Shown: positions 34,376-43,584, counted from the stretch's first letter. The stretch is DNA of 64,000 nt from Listeria monocytogenes (GCF_013282665.1 NZ_CP054041.1:1842001-1906000); one strand, 5' to 3'. Program-made: numbers and translations. The notes: generated by a model not told the origin, from the letters alone.

Positions 34376-34393
34376 AAATGGTAGGTGAAAAAA

Positions 34394-34780
34394 ATGCAAG
34401 CTTGGAAACGATACACGCAAAATGAGTTAAACACGAGCAACCCCATTAAAAACACCATTTATATATACGAACGTTGTATTATTGAATTTAAAAAATTAGA
34501 TAAAGCACTCGGACAACTACATTTTTCAGAAGCAGACCTTATTCTTGATAAAATGGAAAAAATCTTTGAAGAATTAAAATTACAATTAAATCCAGAAGCC
34601 GGACAAGAACTTTACGATAACATTTTCGGCTTATACGAATGGATTTCTGAACAAATTCGCCAAATGCAACTACTAAAACAACCCGTTAATATCGATACTA
34701 TCATTCATGTTATCACGCAGCTTAAAGAAGGCTACGAGGGAGTGATGAAACATGAATCAAGCAAAGACACATTTGGCTGA
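34394..34780 (+). CDS. fliS: FliS, flagellin chaperone
   Basis: The 128-residue helical protein starts MQAWKRYTQNELNTSNP, which is FliS-like, and contains IYERCIIEFKKLDKAL. It binds the flagellin C terminus before export. ATG 34394 is preferred because GGTGA lies 5 bases upstream; the GTG at 34385 overlaps that site. Its end overlaps the next frame by 29 bases. Confidence 0.92.
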   Translation: MQAWKRYTQNELNTSNPIKNTIYIYERCIIEFKKLDKALGQLHFSEADLILDKMEKIFEELKLQLNPEAGQELYDNIFGLYEWISEQIRQMQLLKQPVNIDTIIHVITQLKEGYEGVMKHESSKDTFG

Positions 34781-35033
34781 ATTAAAAGCACTGTTTCACT
34801 CGACGGGGCAATTAAACGTTAGCCTCGAAGAATACCAAGCAAAACTAAATGAACTACTAAAAAGCACCCAACATTTACCAAAAGATACAAAAGAAGCCAT
34901 TTTAAAAGAGACTAGGGAAATTATTAATAAAGGTATTCTTTTCACCCAAAAACAATTAGAATCCACTGAAAATGCCTTTTCTGAAAATAAAAGTCGCAAT
35001 GCTGCTAACTTGAATTATGCGAAATTTTTTTAA
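34752..35033 (+). CDS. FliT-like export chaperone
   Basis: This 93-residue helical protein overlaps fliS by 29 bases, in the usual FliT position after fliS. It has helix-forming runs (LEEYQAKLNELLKSTQ, KEAILKETREIINKGI). FliT caps FliD before export in other bacteria. The match is by context and size only. Confidence 0.65.
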   Translation: MNQAKTHLAELKALFHSTGQLNVSLEEYQAKLNELLKSTQHLPKDTKEAILKETREIINKGILFTQKQLESTENAFSENKSRNAANLNYAKFF

Positions 35034-35053
35034 AAGAAAGAAGGAAATGACAA

Positions 35054-35455
35054 GTGGAAAATTATACCACGCATATTGGCAACTACTTGAATTATCTTCA
35101 AACAGCCAACCAAGTAGTTTCAAATAATATCGCCAACGCCAATACGCCTAATTTTAAAGCAAGTGAAGCGAGTTTTGAAGAATCACTTGGCTCGAGTTTG
35201 CGCGCATCTGGGCAGAATAGCATCGAGTCGGCCGGAAATCTAACGAAAACAAACACAAAACATTTAGCCGGAACCGATATAGATGAAACCAATGCAAAAC
35301 TGACCACCAAAAGCGGCTCCATCAACGAAGACGGCAACAATGTCAATGTCACTTCTGAAATGATTAGCTTAACAAAAAATAACCAAATGTACGCGCTCGC
35401 TATCAGTGCACTCAACTATAATTCATCCATCAACACAGCAGCCCGTGGAAAGTAA
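35054..35455 (+). CDS. flgB: FlgB, proximal rod protein
   Basis: The 133-residue protein starts at GTG 35054. It shows the rod signature VVSNNIANANTPNFKA and ends NNQMYALAISALNYNSSI. FlgB is the innermost rod component beside FliE. flgC follows after 11 bases. Confidence 0.95.
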   Translation: MENYTTHIGNYLNYLQTANQVVSNNIANANTPNFKASEASFEESLGSSLRASGQNSIESAGNLTKTNTKHLAGTDIDETNAKLTTKSGSINEDGNNVNVTSEMISLTKNNQMYALAISALNYNSSINTAARGK

Positions 35456-35466
35456 GGTGATAAACC

Positions 35467-35877
35467 ATGTTTGAAGGAATAAACACAAGTGGCTCCGCGT
35501 TAAATGCTGCGAAACAATGGATGGAAGTAAGCTCCAATAATATCGCGAACGCCGATTCAAGCGCCGCACCTGGCGAGACACCTTTCCTTAGAAAACGCGT
35601 CGTATTATCCGAAATCACACCATTTGAAACAGCACTCACTGGGACAAAAGGTGTTAAAGTAAGCGAAATATCGAGCGACACAGGAAGCGTTAAACGGGTC
35701 TATGATCCAACCCATCCAAATGCAAATGAAGCAGGTTACGTCAATTACGCGAATGTAGATATGACAGCAGAAATGACCAATTTAATGGTCGGACAAAAAA
35801 TGTACGCGGCAAACACTTCTGCCTTACAAGCAAATGAAAAAATGATGGAAAAAGATTTAGAAATTGGCAAAGTATAA
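35467..35877 (+). CDS. flgC: FlgC, proximal rod protein
   Basis: The 136-residue protein has SSNNIANADSSAAPGETPFL near the N terminus and VDMTAEMTNLMVGQKMYAAN at the C terminus, both diagnostic of FlgC. It builds the proximal rod with FlgB. The ribosome site is AAGGTGA, and it is part of the flgB-flgC-fliE unit. Confidence 0.96.
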   Translation: MFEGINTSGSALNAAKQWMEVSSNNIANADSSAAPGETPFLRKRVVLSEITPFETALTGTKGVKVSEISSDTGSVKRVYDPTHPNANEAGYVNYANVDMTAEMTNLMVGQKMYAANTSALQANEKMMEKDLEIGKV

Positions 35878-35893
35878 AGGAGTGTTTTAAGAA

Positions 35894-36190
35894 ATGGCAA
35901 TTGAAAGTATTAATACAGCAAGTGTCTTAACTAAAGTAACACTTGGTGAAACCGCGAAAACAGACAATGCGACAGGTGCCGGAAATACCTTCACGCAAAT
36001 GCTGGATAGTATGAGTGATACACAATCGAACGCGCAAAATTCCGTCTCAAAGCTTTTAACAACGGGTGAGGGAAATGCGAGCGATGTACTCATTCAAATG
36101 AAAAAAGCAGAATCAGAAATGAAAACTGCTGCGGTCATTCGTGATAATGTAATCGAAAGCTACAAACAGCTTTTAAATATGCAAGTGTAG
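35894..36190 (+). CDS. fliE: FliE, MS-ring/rod adaptor
   Basis: The 98-residue protein matches FliE, with a C-terminal half reading MKKAESEMKTAAVIRDNVIE and ending SYKQLLNMQV. It links the FliF ring to the rod. Its place after flgC and before fliF is the usual order. A 67-base gap without a terminator follows. Confidence 0.95.
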   Translation: MAIESINTASVLTKVTLGETAKTDNATGAGNTFTQMLDSMSDTQSNAQNSVSKLLTTGEGNASDVLIQMKKAESEMKTAAVIRDNVIESYKQLLNMQV

Positions 36191-36257
36191 CGGTTAGGCT
36201 AGTCGGGGGAGTTTTAGTCAATCGTCCACACGAGAAAAATGGAGCGAAGTTTTTAAG

Positions 36258-37910
36258 ATGGCAAAAATAAAAACAATGTATTCGAAATTGAAGAATTGGC
36301 ACAAAGGCGCGATTTTAGTCGGCCTTTTTGTCGTAGTCACGGTGTTATTACTCTACATGAACACGCCCAAAACAGAAGTTACTCTTTATAAAAATTTATC
36401 CGAAACAAGTCAACAACAAGTCACTGATCAATTAGCCAAAATGGGCGTTGATTATACCGTCGACAAAAGCGGTAACATTTTAGTCGATGAAAAAGTGGAG
36501 ACACTCGTTCGCGACAAATTTGCGGATCTAGGTATTCCTTATACTGGCCAAGATGGTAATGATATTTTACTAAACAGCTCGCTTGGAGCTAGTGAAGAAG
36601 ATAAAAAAATGCAAGAAAAAGTTGGTACAAAAGTCAATTTAGAAAAAGAAATCGTTCAAAGTTATGGAACGACCATTGATAGTGCCTCCGTGCAGCTAAC
36701 TTTACCAGAATCAAGTTCGATTTTTGAAGAAGCAAGCCAAAAAGGAACGGCCGCAGTAACACTCAAAACCAAAAACAATCAAACCTTAACAAGCGAACAA
36801 GTTCTTGGCATTCAGCGCACTGTCAGCGCAGCCGTACCAAATGTTGCTAGTGATGACGTAGCGGTTATCGATACAAAAAACGGCGTGATCTCCGAAGCAG
36901 ACACATCCAAAGAAGAAGGCAGTTCCGCTTATAAAAATGAAGTCGATATCCAAAATGCGATTGGGAAAAACGTGAAAACAGATATCGAAGGGACACTTTC
37001 CAGTATTTTTGCACTAGACAATTTTCGCGTCAATACAAATGTCACGGTTAATTTTGACGAAATCAAACAAAATACCGAACATTATCCAAATGACGGAAAA
37101 GTACGTAGCAACCAAAAAGATACATCAACAGACACATCGAAAGGTTCCGCCAATACAACCGAATCAGGAACCGCATCAAACGCCGACGTACCAAATTACA
37201 CAGAACAAAATGGCGACGATACCAACACATATACAAGTGAAAAATCGAGTGAAACAACGAATTATGAGCTAGACTCTACTATCCAAGAAATCAAAAAACA
37301 CCCAGCCCTTGCAAAAACAAATGTCGTTGTCTGGGTGGATCAAAATGCTTTAAATAAAAATGGTGTAGACATGGCCGAATTCACAAAAGCAATTGGCGTT
37401 TCAGCAGGATTAACGCCCAATATGACAACCGAAGAAGCAGGCGCAGCCGGAGAAACTGCAGCCGCACCAACATTCGAAGGCACTTTCCAAAATGGCGATG
37501 TGACCATCATGCCGATTCAGTTCTTAGACAACGCCACACCAGTAGAAAAAGATACAACAGAAAAAGCAGCACCAGCAAGCAAAGCCTGGATTTGGTGGCT
37601 TGCAGGAAGTTTACTCTTCGCCATCATTGCAGCTGGAATTATTGCCTACATTATCTTCCTTAAACGTAAAGAACAACTAGAAGAAGCATTGGAACCAGAA
37701 GAAAAAGACTATATTCCAGCCGAAGAAGCAATCATCAACCCAGAAGAACATCCAGATTTCAATTTCCAAACAGACGCATTCGATTTATCAGAACCAGAAA
37801 TAAAAGCTCGCAAAGAAAGCTTGAAAAATAAACTCGGTGAAATGGCCAAAGAAGATCCAGGGCGCGCCGCAGCAGTCATCCAAAAATGGCTCAATGAAAG
37901 GCAGGAATAA
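36258..37910 (+). CDS. fliF: FliF, MS-ring protein
   Basis: The 550-residue protein has an N-terminal membrane helix (about 15-34) and a YscJ/FliF periplasmic domain (about 45-220, with KVNLEKEIVQSYGTTIDSAS). A low-complexity Thr/Ser/Asn region spans about 280-345, and a second membrane helix lies near 445-468. The cytoplasmic tail ends in EDPGRAAAVIQKWLNER, which binds FliG. The fliG ATG lies 2 bases after the stop. Confidence 0.96.
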   Translation: MAKIKTMYSKLKNWHKGAILVGLFVVVTVLLLYMNTPKTEVTLYKNLSETSQQQVTDQLAKMGVDYTVDKSGNILVDEKVETLVRDKFADLGIPYTGQDGNDILLNSSLGASEEDKKMQEKVGTKVNLEKEIVQSYGTTIDSASVQLTLPESSSIFEEASQKGTAAVTLKTKNNQTLTSEQVLGIQRTVSAAVPNVASDDVAVIDTKNGVISEADTSKEEGSSAYKNEVDIQNAIGKNVKTDIEGTLSSIFALDNFRVNTNVTVNFDEIKQNTEHYPNDGKVRSNQKDTSTDTSKGSANTTESGTASNADVPNYTEQNGDDTNTYTSEKSSETTNYELDSTIQEIKKHPALAKTNVVVWVDQNALNKNGVDMAEFTKAIGVSAGLTPNMTTEEAGAAGETAAAPTFEGTFQNGDVTIMPIQFLDNATPVEKDTTEKAAPASKAWIWWLAGSLLFAIIAAGIIAYIIFLKRKEQLEEALEPEEKDYIPAEEAIINPEEHPDFNFQTDAFDLSEPEIKARKESLKNKLGEMAKEDPGRAAAVIQKWLNERQE

Positions 37911-37912
37911 AA

Positions 37913-39019
37913 ATGGCAGAAACACTCAAAGAAACCTTAGAAGAAACAAATGCTGAACTAGAAACGGTTGAAGTAGAAGAAACAGAAGAAAAATCAACTT
38001 CTTCAGCAGATTCAGGTATTTCAAGACGTGAAAAAGCCGCACTTATTATTTGGAGCCTTGATGAACAAATCGCAACCGAAGTGGTAGATTTGCTCCCTGA
38101 TGCATCCAAACAACGCCTTGCACGTGAAATGGCCAAAATGAAAGAAATGGATGGCGGCGCAGTGGAAGAAGCAACTAGAGAATTTTTAGGGGAATTAGAA
38201 CTTCTTTCTGGAGGAATTGCCAAACTCGACCGCGAACACTTACAACGATTGTTCCCAGACATGACGACGGAAGAACTAAATCAACTCATTTACGGGGTAG
38301 AAGCAGAATCACGTATCGGCGAAACCGCGCTAGATATTCTACGCGAAATTGATGATGTCGATTCCTTATTTACAATTATTAGCGATGAATCACCGCAAAC
38401 TATCGCGATGATAGCCTCTTACATGAAACCAGAAGAAGCATCAAAACTACTTGCTTTACTACCAGAAGAAAAAATGATTAACACTGTCATTGGCATCGCG
38501 AGCCTAGAACAATTCGATAGCGAAGTCATGCAAAATGTATCGAACTTACTAAGAATTAAGCTCGACACCATGTCGAATAGCTCACTGAACAAAACAGACG
38601 GCATAAAAAATGTTGCAAACATTTTAAACAACGTTACTCGCGGTTTGGAACGTACGATTTTCGAACATTTAGATGCCGAACAAGCCGAACTTTCCGAACG
38701 TATCAAAGAGAAAATGTTTATGTTTGAAGATATTATTCTACTGGATAACATGACCTTACAACAAGTTCTGGCCGAGATTCAAGACAACAATAAAATCGCT
38801 CGAGCACTCAAAAATGAAAAAGAAGAACTCAAAGAAAAAATCCTATCTTGCGTATCGAAAAACCGTCGCGATATGATTACCGAAGAATTAGAAGTCCTTG
38901 GCCCAATCAGACTTTCTGACGTTGAACAAGCCCAACAAGATATCGCCAATGTCGTCAAAAACCTGGAAAAAGATGGCAAAATAGTTATCCAACGGGGGGA
39001 ACAGGATGTCCTCATCTAA
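37913..39019 (+). CDS. fliG: FliG, rotor torque protein
   Basis: The 368-residue protein has an acidic N-terminal extension (about 1-35, rich in Glu/Thr) before the usual FliG N domain (SRREKAALIIWSLDEQ). The middle-domain motif that is EHPQ in most FliG reads DESPQTIA here. The C-terminal torque domain contains SKNRRDMITEELEVLGP. It couples FliF to FliM and meets MotA. It overlaps fliH by 14 bases. Confidence 0.95.
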   Translation: MAETLKETLEETNAELETVEVEETEEKSTSSADSGISRREKAALIIWSLDEQIATEVVDLLPDASKQRLAREMAKMKEMDGGAVEEATREFLGELELLSGGIAKLDREHLQRLFPDMTTEELNQLIYGVEAESRIGETALDILREIDDVDSLFTIISDESPQTIAMIASYMKPEEASKLLALLPEEKMINTVIGIASLEQFDSEVMQNVSNLLRIKLDTMSNSSLNKTDGIKNVANILNNVTRGLERTIFEHLDAEQAELSERIKEKMFMFEDIILLDNMTLQQVLAEIQDNNKIARALKNEKEELKEKILSCVSKNRRDMITEELEVLGPIRLSDVEQAQQDIANVVKNLEKDGKIVIQRGEQDVLI

Positions 39020-39698
39020 TCCGCGAATTCCAAAAGGTAAAGTCACTTTGTCCGATGTGAAAATGGAATTGTTCTATTTAGACGATATAGAAGAAACAGA
39101 AGAAATCGAGTCACCATATTCGAAAGAACTTGAACAACTAGAAAGCCATCAAAAAGAACTGGAAAAACACCTATCTGCCATCGAAATTGAACAGCAAAAA
39201 TTAGCTAACGAAAAAGCCGCACTTCAAGCGGAACGCCAAGCCATTGAAGAATTGAAACGCGAAGCTGAAGCAGAAATCGAAGCAAACAAACAAGCTTTTG
39301 AAAAAGAAAAAACACAAATGTATCTAACTATCACCGATTTCCTTTGGGATGAAAGTATCGATCTTGCAGAAAGAATCGTCCACCAAGCAATCGACACCCG
39401 CCAAATTGAAGTCTTACCAATGCTAACCGAAGTCATTCAAAAACTCCCTGTTGCTTTCGACAAACTAAACGTCACCACGCATCCAGAAACTTTAAAAGCT
39501 CTAAAAGAAGAAAACACGGGCACAAAATACGACTGGCTTTTAGAAAACATCCATTGGAACTTCGATATGCGACTCGATTACGGCGAATTTACTGTAGAAG
39601 AAGAAAAGGAATACTTCGACTACCGCATCACCGAAATTTTCCAAACACTCCACAAACAAAACGCCGAACGGAAAATTCTAGGAGGCGATAAACCGTGA
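39006..39698 (+). CDS. fliH: FliH, export ATPase regulator
   Basis: The 230-residue protein has a long central coiled coil (about 45-105, with EKHLSAIEIEQQKLANEKAA) and a C-terminal domain of FliH/YscL type with FLWDESIDLAERIV. It tethers and restrains FliI. It overlaps fliG at its start and fliI at its end (GTGA), so the three are coupled. Confidence 0.92.
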   Translation: MSSSNPRIPKGKVTLSDVKMELFYLDDIEETEEIESPYSKELEQLESHQKELEKHLSAIEIEQQKLANEKAALQAERQAIEELKREAEAEIEANKQAFEKEKTQMYLTITDFLWDESIDLAERIVHQAIDTRQIEVLPMLTEVIQKLPVAFDKLNVTTHPETLKALKEENTGTKYDWLLENIHWNFDMRLDYGEFTVEEEKEYFDYRITEIFQTLHKQNAERKILGGDKP

Positions 39699-40996
39699 AC
39701 TGGTCGCCAAAATCCGAAGCTTGGCAAGAACTAAAAAACACCGTCCCATACATCCAAAAAGGGAAAATCCACACAGTCCAAGAGCAAGTCTATATTTCCA
39801 AAGGCCCTCAAGTAAAAATTGGCGATACCGTCATGGTCGGTGAAAACAAAGTGCTCTGCGAAGTAATCTCCATCGAAAAAGAAAACAACATGTTGCTCCC
39901 TTTTAATCAGAGCGACAAAGTAGCGTATGGCGACTGGGTTTACGTAACGGATACGAAAATCACTATTCCAGCCGATGAATATCTCCTTGGAAAAGTCCTC
40001 AACGCATCCGGTGACATTTTAAACGAAGAAGCTGGTACTGCTAAATTTAAACAAAAAATGCCGCTTGAAGCACCACCAATTCATGCTTTTAGCCGAACTG
40101 AAATCACCGAAACACTCGAAACTGGTATTAAAGCAATTGACGGAATGTTAACCATTGGCATCGGTCAAAAAATCGGTATTTTCGCCGGCTCGGGTGTTGG
40201 GAAATCTACCTTACTCGGAATGATTGCCCGTAATGCCAAAGCAGACATTAATGTGATCGGCTTAGTCGGCGAGCGTGGCCGAGAAGTAAAAGATTTCTTG
40301 CGTAAAGATCTAGGTGAAGAAGGATTACGTAAAAGTGTGATTGTCGCGGCTACATCTGATGAAAGCCATCTTATGCAACTGCGCGCCGCCAAACTAGCCA
40401 CTTCGATAGCGGAGCATTTTCGTGATCAAGGTAAAACAGTGCTTTTAATGATGGATTCGGTCACTCGTTTTGCTGATGCGAGAAGAAGTGTTGATATCGC
40501 CGTCAAAGATTTACCAATCGGCGGAAAAACATTGCTAATGGAATCTTATATGAAGAAATTGCTAGAACGTTCTGGTAAAACAAAAAATGGCTCGATTACT
40601 GGTATTTATACGGTCCTAGTTGATGGCGACGATATGAATGGTCCGGTACCCGATTTAGCGCGGGGGATTTTAGATGGGCATATCGTTTTAACCCGCGAAC
40701 TCGCCACAAAAAATCACTATCCCGCCATTGATGTTCTCAGCTCCGTTAGCCGGGTGATGGAAGAAATCGTTCCAGAAAGCCAGTGGAAATCTGCTTCGAA
40801 AATTCGCGAATGGATGAGTATTTACCAAGAAAATGAATTGTATTTCAAACTAGGCACAATCGAGCAAACAAGCGATAACGCGGCCATTTTTACAAGTAAA
40901 GAAAAGTCTTATTTCATCCACCAATTTTTAAAGCAGTTGCGAGATGATAATGTTACGCTTGAGGAAACAAGTAAGCTGATGGAAACGCTAGTATAA
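39695..40996 (+). CDS. fliI: FliI, flagellar export ATPase
   Basis: The 433-residue F1-type ATPase has Walker A GSGVGKST near residue 165, GERGREVKDFLRKDLGEEGL, and Walker B in VLLMMDSVTRFADA. The type III ATPase signature PAIDVLSSVSRVM is also present. The start is GTG overlapping fliH. It energises substrate unfolding at the gate. No FliJ gene follows, which is why the coiled-coil gene at 21078 is of interest. Confidence 0.97.
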   Translation: MNWSPKSEAWQELKNTVPYIQKGKIHTVQEQVYISKGPQVKIGDTVMVGENKVLCEVISIEKENNMLLPFNQSDKVAYGDWVYVTDTKITIPADEYLLGKVLNASGDILNEEAGTAKFKQKMPLEAPPIHAFSRTEITETLETGIKAIDGMLTIGIGQKIGIFAGSGVGKSTLLGMIARNAKADINVIGLVGERGREVKDFLRKDLGEEGLRKSVIVAATSDESHLMQLRAAKLATSIAEHFRDQGKTVLLMMDSVTRFADARRSVDIAVKDLPIGGKTLLMESYMKKLLERSGKTKNGSITGIYTVLVDGDDMNGPVPDLARGILDGHIVLTRELATKNHYPAIDVLSSVSRVMEEIVPESQWKSASKIREWMSIYQENELYFKLGTIEQTSDNAAIFTSKEKSYFIHQFLKQLRDDNVTLEETSKLMETLV

Positions 40997-41012
40997 CAAA
41001 GGAGTGCCGTGG

Positions 41013-41681
41013 ATGAATCCAGTAGAACAAGTAATAAGTGCTAGACAAGCCGAGTTTCAAAGCGCGTTCGAAGCAGCGAAACAATCGGCTACCACTTTTG
41101 AAACGAAATTAAACGAACGCTTAAACGCGACCAAGCAAACAACAAACAGTAATGTGCAAACAGTCACTGATGCCGAACTAGCTCGCGCCCGAGAAGCGTA
41201 TGAAGCATTAATCAATCAATCGGAAACCAAGTCTGCTGTAACCACCTCAAGCACGACAAACGAGACTCCCGTAGCGCCAACCGGAGAGCTAACCAATTGG
41301 AATAACTACCAAATCAAACCAATCAGTGCGGAAAATGAAGGGAAATATAGCGACTTAATCAAAACAGCCGCAGCCAAGTACGGCGTCCCAGAAGCACTCA
41401 TCAAACGCGTCATCCAAGTAGAATCTAATTACAATCCGAATGTTGTCTCAAGTGCTGGCGCAACAGGCCTAATGCAGCTAATGGCCGGTTCTAATCGAAC
41501 CGATCCAGCCACAAATATCGATGCGGGAACGAAAGAACTCGCAGGGTACATCAAAAAATACGATGGCGACCTAAGACTAGCTTTAGCAGCCTATAACGCC
41601 GGACCAGGAAACGTTCGCAAATACGGCGGCGTGCCACCATTCAAAGAAACGCAAAACTATTTAAAGAAAATTATCGGATAA
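41013..41681 (+). CDS. Lytic transglycosylase of the flagellar operon
   Basis: The 222-residue protein has a Gln/Thr-rich N-terminal part (about 1-105) and a C-terminal SLT domain (about 110-222). The catalytic glutamate is in VIQVESNYNP, followed by SAGATGLMQLM and LALAAYNAGPGNV. It cuts peptidoglycan, probably to let the rod through, the job FlgJ does elsewhere. There is no signal peptide, so it may be exported by the flagellar machine. ATG 41013 has AAAGGAG 8 bases upstream; GTG 41004 overlaps that site. Confidence 0.9.
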   Translation: MNPVEQVISARQAEFQSAFEAAKQSATTFETKLNERLNATKQTTNSNVQTVTDAELARAREAYEALINQSETKSAVTTSSTTNETPVAPTGELTNWNNYQIKPISAENEGKYSDLIKTAAAKYGVPEALIKRVIQVESNYNPNVVSSAGATGLMQLMAGSNRTDPATNIDAGTKELAGYIKKYDGDLRLALAAYNAGPGNVRKYGGVPPFKETQNYLKKIIG

Positions 41682-41694
41682 GGGAGAATAAACC

Positions 41695-42339
41695 ATGGGA
41701 AACTGGCAACAAAAGTGGGAATCATGGCGCGATATGACCACGGCAATGCAACAAGAAATTAAAATTGAAGCAGCCGAAAAAGTGACTTCCTACATAAAAA
41801 ACGACCAATTTGAAGAAGCGATTAATGTTATCAGACAAACCGAAAATCTCCTAAACGAACTTGACTTTGAAACAAAAATGAACCGTGTTGAAGAACAACT
41901 CCAAGCCTTCACATCTGACCAAGAAGCAGCTAAATCATTCGAAGCAAGCCAACTTCAAAACCTAGAAAAACCAAACACAACCGTAAGTTTCGACCTCGCT
42001 AGCGTAAAATCAGAAGCAATCAACCAATTCACCAAACGCGACTTCAATCTAGTAGACTCACACGATACCCACATGCAATTTCTGAAAGGAAACCGCAATT
42101 TTTACATGGACATTTTCAACCCTGAAGAAAACGAAGAACATCACTACGCTAACCTCCATGAAAAATGCCAATACAAAAATATCGGATTTATTTGTCAAGA
42201 TGATGTCGCAGCCGAAATGGCCACAAACCTAACAAACGAATGGCTTGAAACATTAGAAGCTCCCAAAAAGAAATTTTTAACAGTCAACATCGCCAATGTA
42301 ACCGCGATGAAACAAAACCCAGAAGTACTATTTCAATAA
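41695..42339 (+). CDS. Uncharacterised 214-aa protein ending the motility operon
   Basis: This soluble, Glu/Gln/Asn-rich protein (MGNWQQKWESWRDMTTAMQQ start) has no signal, membrane helix or domain I know. The first half is helical (INVIRQTENLLNELDF). The second half has mixed strands with several aromatics around NRNFYMDIFNPEENE. It lies 13 bases after the transglycosylase and before a strong terminator. It matches lmo0718. Confidence 0.8.
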   Translation: MGNWQQKWESWRDMTTAMQQEIKIEAAEKVTSYIKNDQFEEAINVIRQTENLLNELDFETKMNRVEEQLQAFTSDQEAAKSFEASQLQNLEKPNTTVSFDLASVKSEAINQFTKRDFNLVDSHDTHMQFLKGNRNFYMDIFNPEENEEHHYANLHEKCQYKNIGFICQDDVAAEMATNLTNEWLETLEAPKKKFLTVNIANVTAMKQNPEVLFQ

Positions 42340-42343
42340 ACAA

Positions 42344-42373
42344 AAAGAGAGACGCTACTATGCGTCTCTCTTT
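42344..42373. terminator. Terminator of the third motility operon, bidirectional
   Basis: The perfect repeat AAAGAGAGACGC / GCGTCTCTCTTT has a 6-base loop, A-rich on the left and T-rich on the right. It ends the 29.7-42.3 kb operon and can also serve the minus-strand gene at 42388. Confidence 0.9.
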
Positions 42374-42387
42374 CTAATTTTATAAAG

Positions 42388-42726
42388 CTAATTTTGTGAT
42401 GCATCGATTTTTCGATCATAAATAGTTGCGATAATCCCAGCTATAATATAAAGCGCACCAGGAATCGGATTTATATATAGATCTTCTATTAGGTTGGCGC
42501 CTAACAATAGAATCCCACTAATAAATAGAAAGATAATTTTATTGTTAAGAGTTAGAGAACGTGTGAGGATAATGCAACAAAGACAATGAGCTAGCATAAT
42601 AAATGCTGTCAAACTAATGACAGGGAATAAAGTTATCGCATCTCCGAGAAATTTTAACGTATAAAAGGCAAAAATAAATTCTAAAAAACAGGCGCACCAT
42701 ACTAAAGTTTTAATCAAAGATAACAT
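42388..42726 (-). CDS. Small four-helix membrane protein, 112 aa
   Basis: This hydrophobic protein has about four membrane segments (near 3-22, 30-52, 58-76, 82-103) and a short charged tail (YDRKIDASQN). AAAGGA lies about 9 bases before the ATG on the minus strand. No family was recognised. It stands alone between two plus-strand units and shares the terminator at 42344-42373. Confidence 0.7.
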   Translation of the reverse strand: MLSLIKTLVWCACFLEFIFAFYTLKFLGDAITLFPVISLTAFIMLAHCLCCIILTRSLTLNNKIIFLFISGILLLGANLIEDLYINPIPGALYIIAGIIATIYDRKIDASQN

Positions 42727-42843
42727 ATTATTTATTCCTTTCTAAGAAGTATAAGTAGATGGTTTGGAATTTAATTCTATTTTAGTATACTTTTATTCCT
42801 GCTGCAAATGCATAAGAATTACTACATTTTTTCTATAAACCAA

Positions 42844-42888
42844 TTGACAATCAACCTACTTTGTATTACTATATACTTGTACCTAGTA
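42844..42888 (+). promoter_or_regulatory. Promoter and probable autoregulatory operator of the PadR gene
   Basis: TTGACA (42844-42849), 17 bases and TACTAT (42867-42872) form a good SigA-type promoter. An imperfect 22-base palindrome with ends TACTA/TAGTA starts at the -10 (42867-42888), followed by a direct repeat of CTAGTA. PadR proteins commonly repress their own promoters through such sites. Confidence 0.7.
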
Positions 42889-42913
42889 ACAACTAGTAGA
42901 GGAGTGAATTCAA

Positions 42914-43240
42914 ATGAAAGGACTTACCGAGTTACTCAAAGGTAGTTTAGAAGGAATGATTTTGGAGCGAATTTCTAGAGGAGAAACGTACGGCTATGAA
43001 ATCACCAAATACCTTAACGACCTAGGCTTTGATGAAATCGTCGAAGGAACCGTCTACACCATTCTCGTCCGCCTTGAGAAAAAAGGGTTAGTCGAGATAG
43101 AAAAGAAAAAATCAGAATTAGGTCCACCACGAAAATTTTACAGATTAAGTCCAGCTGGAGAAGAAGAGTTAGCCATTTTTTGGAAGCGTTGGGACTTTAT
43201 GCAAGGAAAAATCATGCAAGTTAAAGGAGGGCAAGCGTAA
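42914..43240 (+). CDS. PadR-family transcriptional regulator
   Basis: The 108-residue protein has the PadR winged helix: LKGSLEGMILERISRGETYG, EGTVYTILVRLEKKGLVE and GPPRKFYRLSPAGEEEL. PadR proteins are ligand-responsive repressors. The stop overlaps the next start (TAATG), and that partner is a DUF1048 protein, a pairing common in Firmicutes. The promoter carries a palindrome consistent with autorepression. The ligand is unknown. Confidence 0.92.
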   Translation: MKGLTELLKGSLEGMILERISRGETYGYEITKYLNDLGFDEIVEGTVYTILVRLEKKGLVEIEKKKSELGPPRKFYRLSPAGEEELAIFWKRWDFMQGKIMQVKGGQA

Positions 43241-43563
43241 TGTTTAAATGGTACACAAAATACCGCGAAGAAAAACGAGATTATAAACAGTACAAAAAAC
43301 GAATAGCCGCTTTGCCAGAAGATTACAAAACCGCAATGAAAGCTATCGAAACCTATTTATGGAACTTTGCAAAAGGTGCAGGGATGTTCGAAATCCTAAA
43401 AAATGTCCTCGAGATGTTCGAAAATGCCGCAGCTGACAACCTAGAACTAAAAGCTGTTGTTGGTGACGACCTAGCCGAATTCGCCGACAACTTACTAAGT
43501 GAATTTCCAGAAGAAACTTGGATGGATACTCAACGAAAAAAACTGCGTGATTCGATTAAATAA
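43240..43563 (+). CDS. DUF1048 family protein
   Basis: The 107-residue helical soluble protein contains MFEILKNVLEMFENAAAD and ends FPEETWMDTQRKKLRD, as in DUF1048. Members are almost always encoded beside PadR regulators, and their function is unknown. It is translationally coupled to the PadR gene through TAATG. Confidence 0.85.
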   Translation: MFKWYTKYREEKRDYKQYKKRIAALPEDYKTAMKAIETYLWNFAKGAGMFEILKNVLEMFENAAADNLELKAVVGDDLAEFADNLLSEFPEETWMDTQRKKLRDSIK

Positions 43564-43584
43564 GAAAGTGATGGTAGCTAAAAA

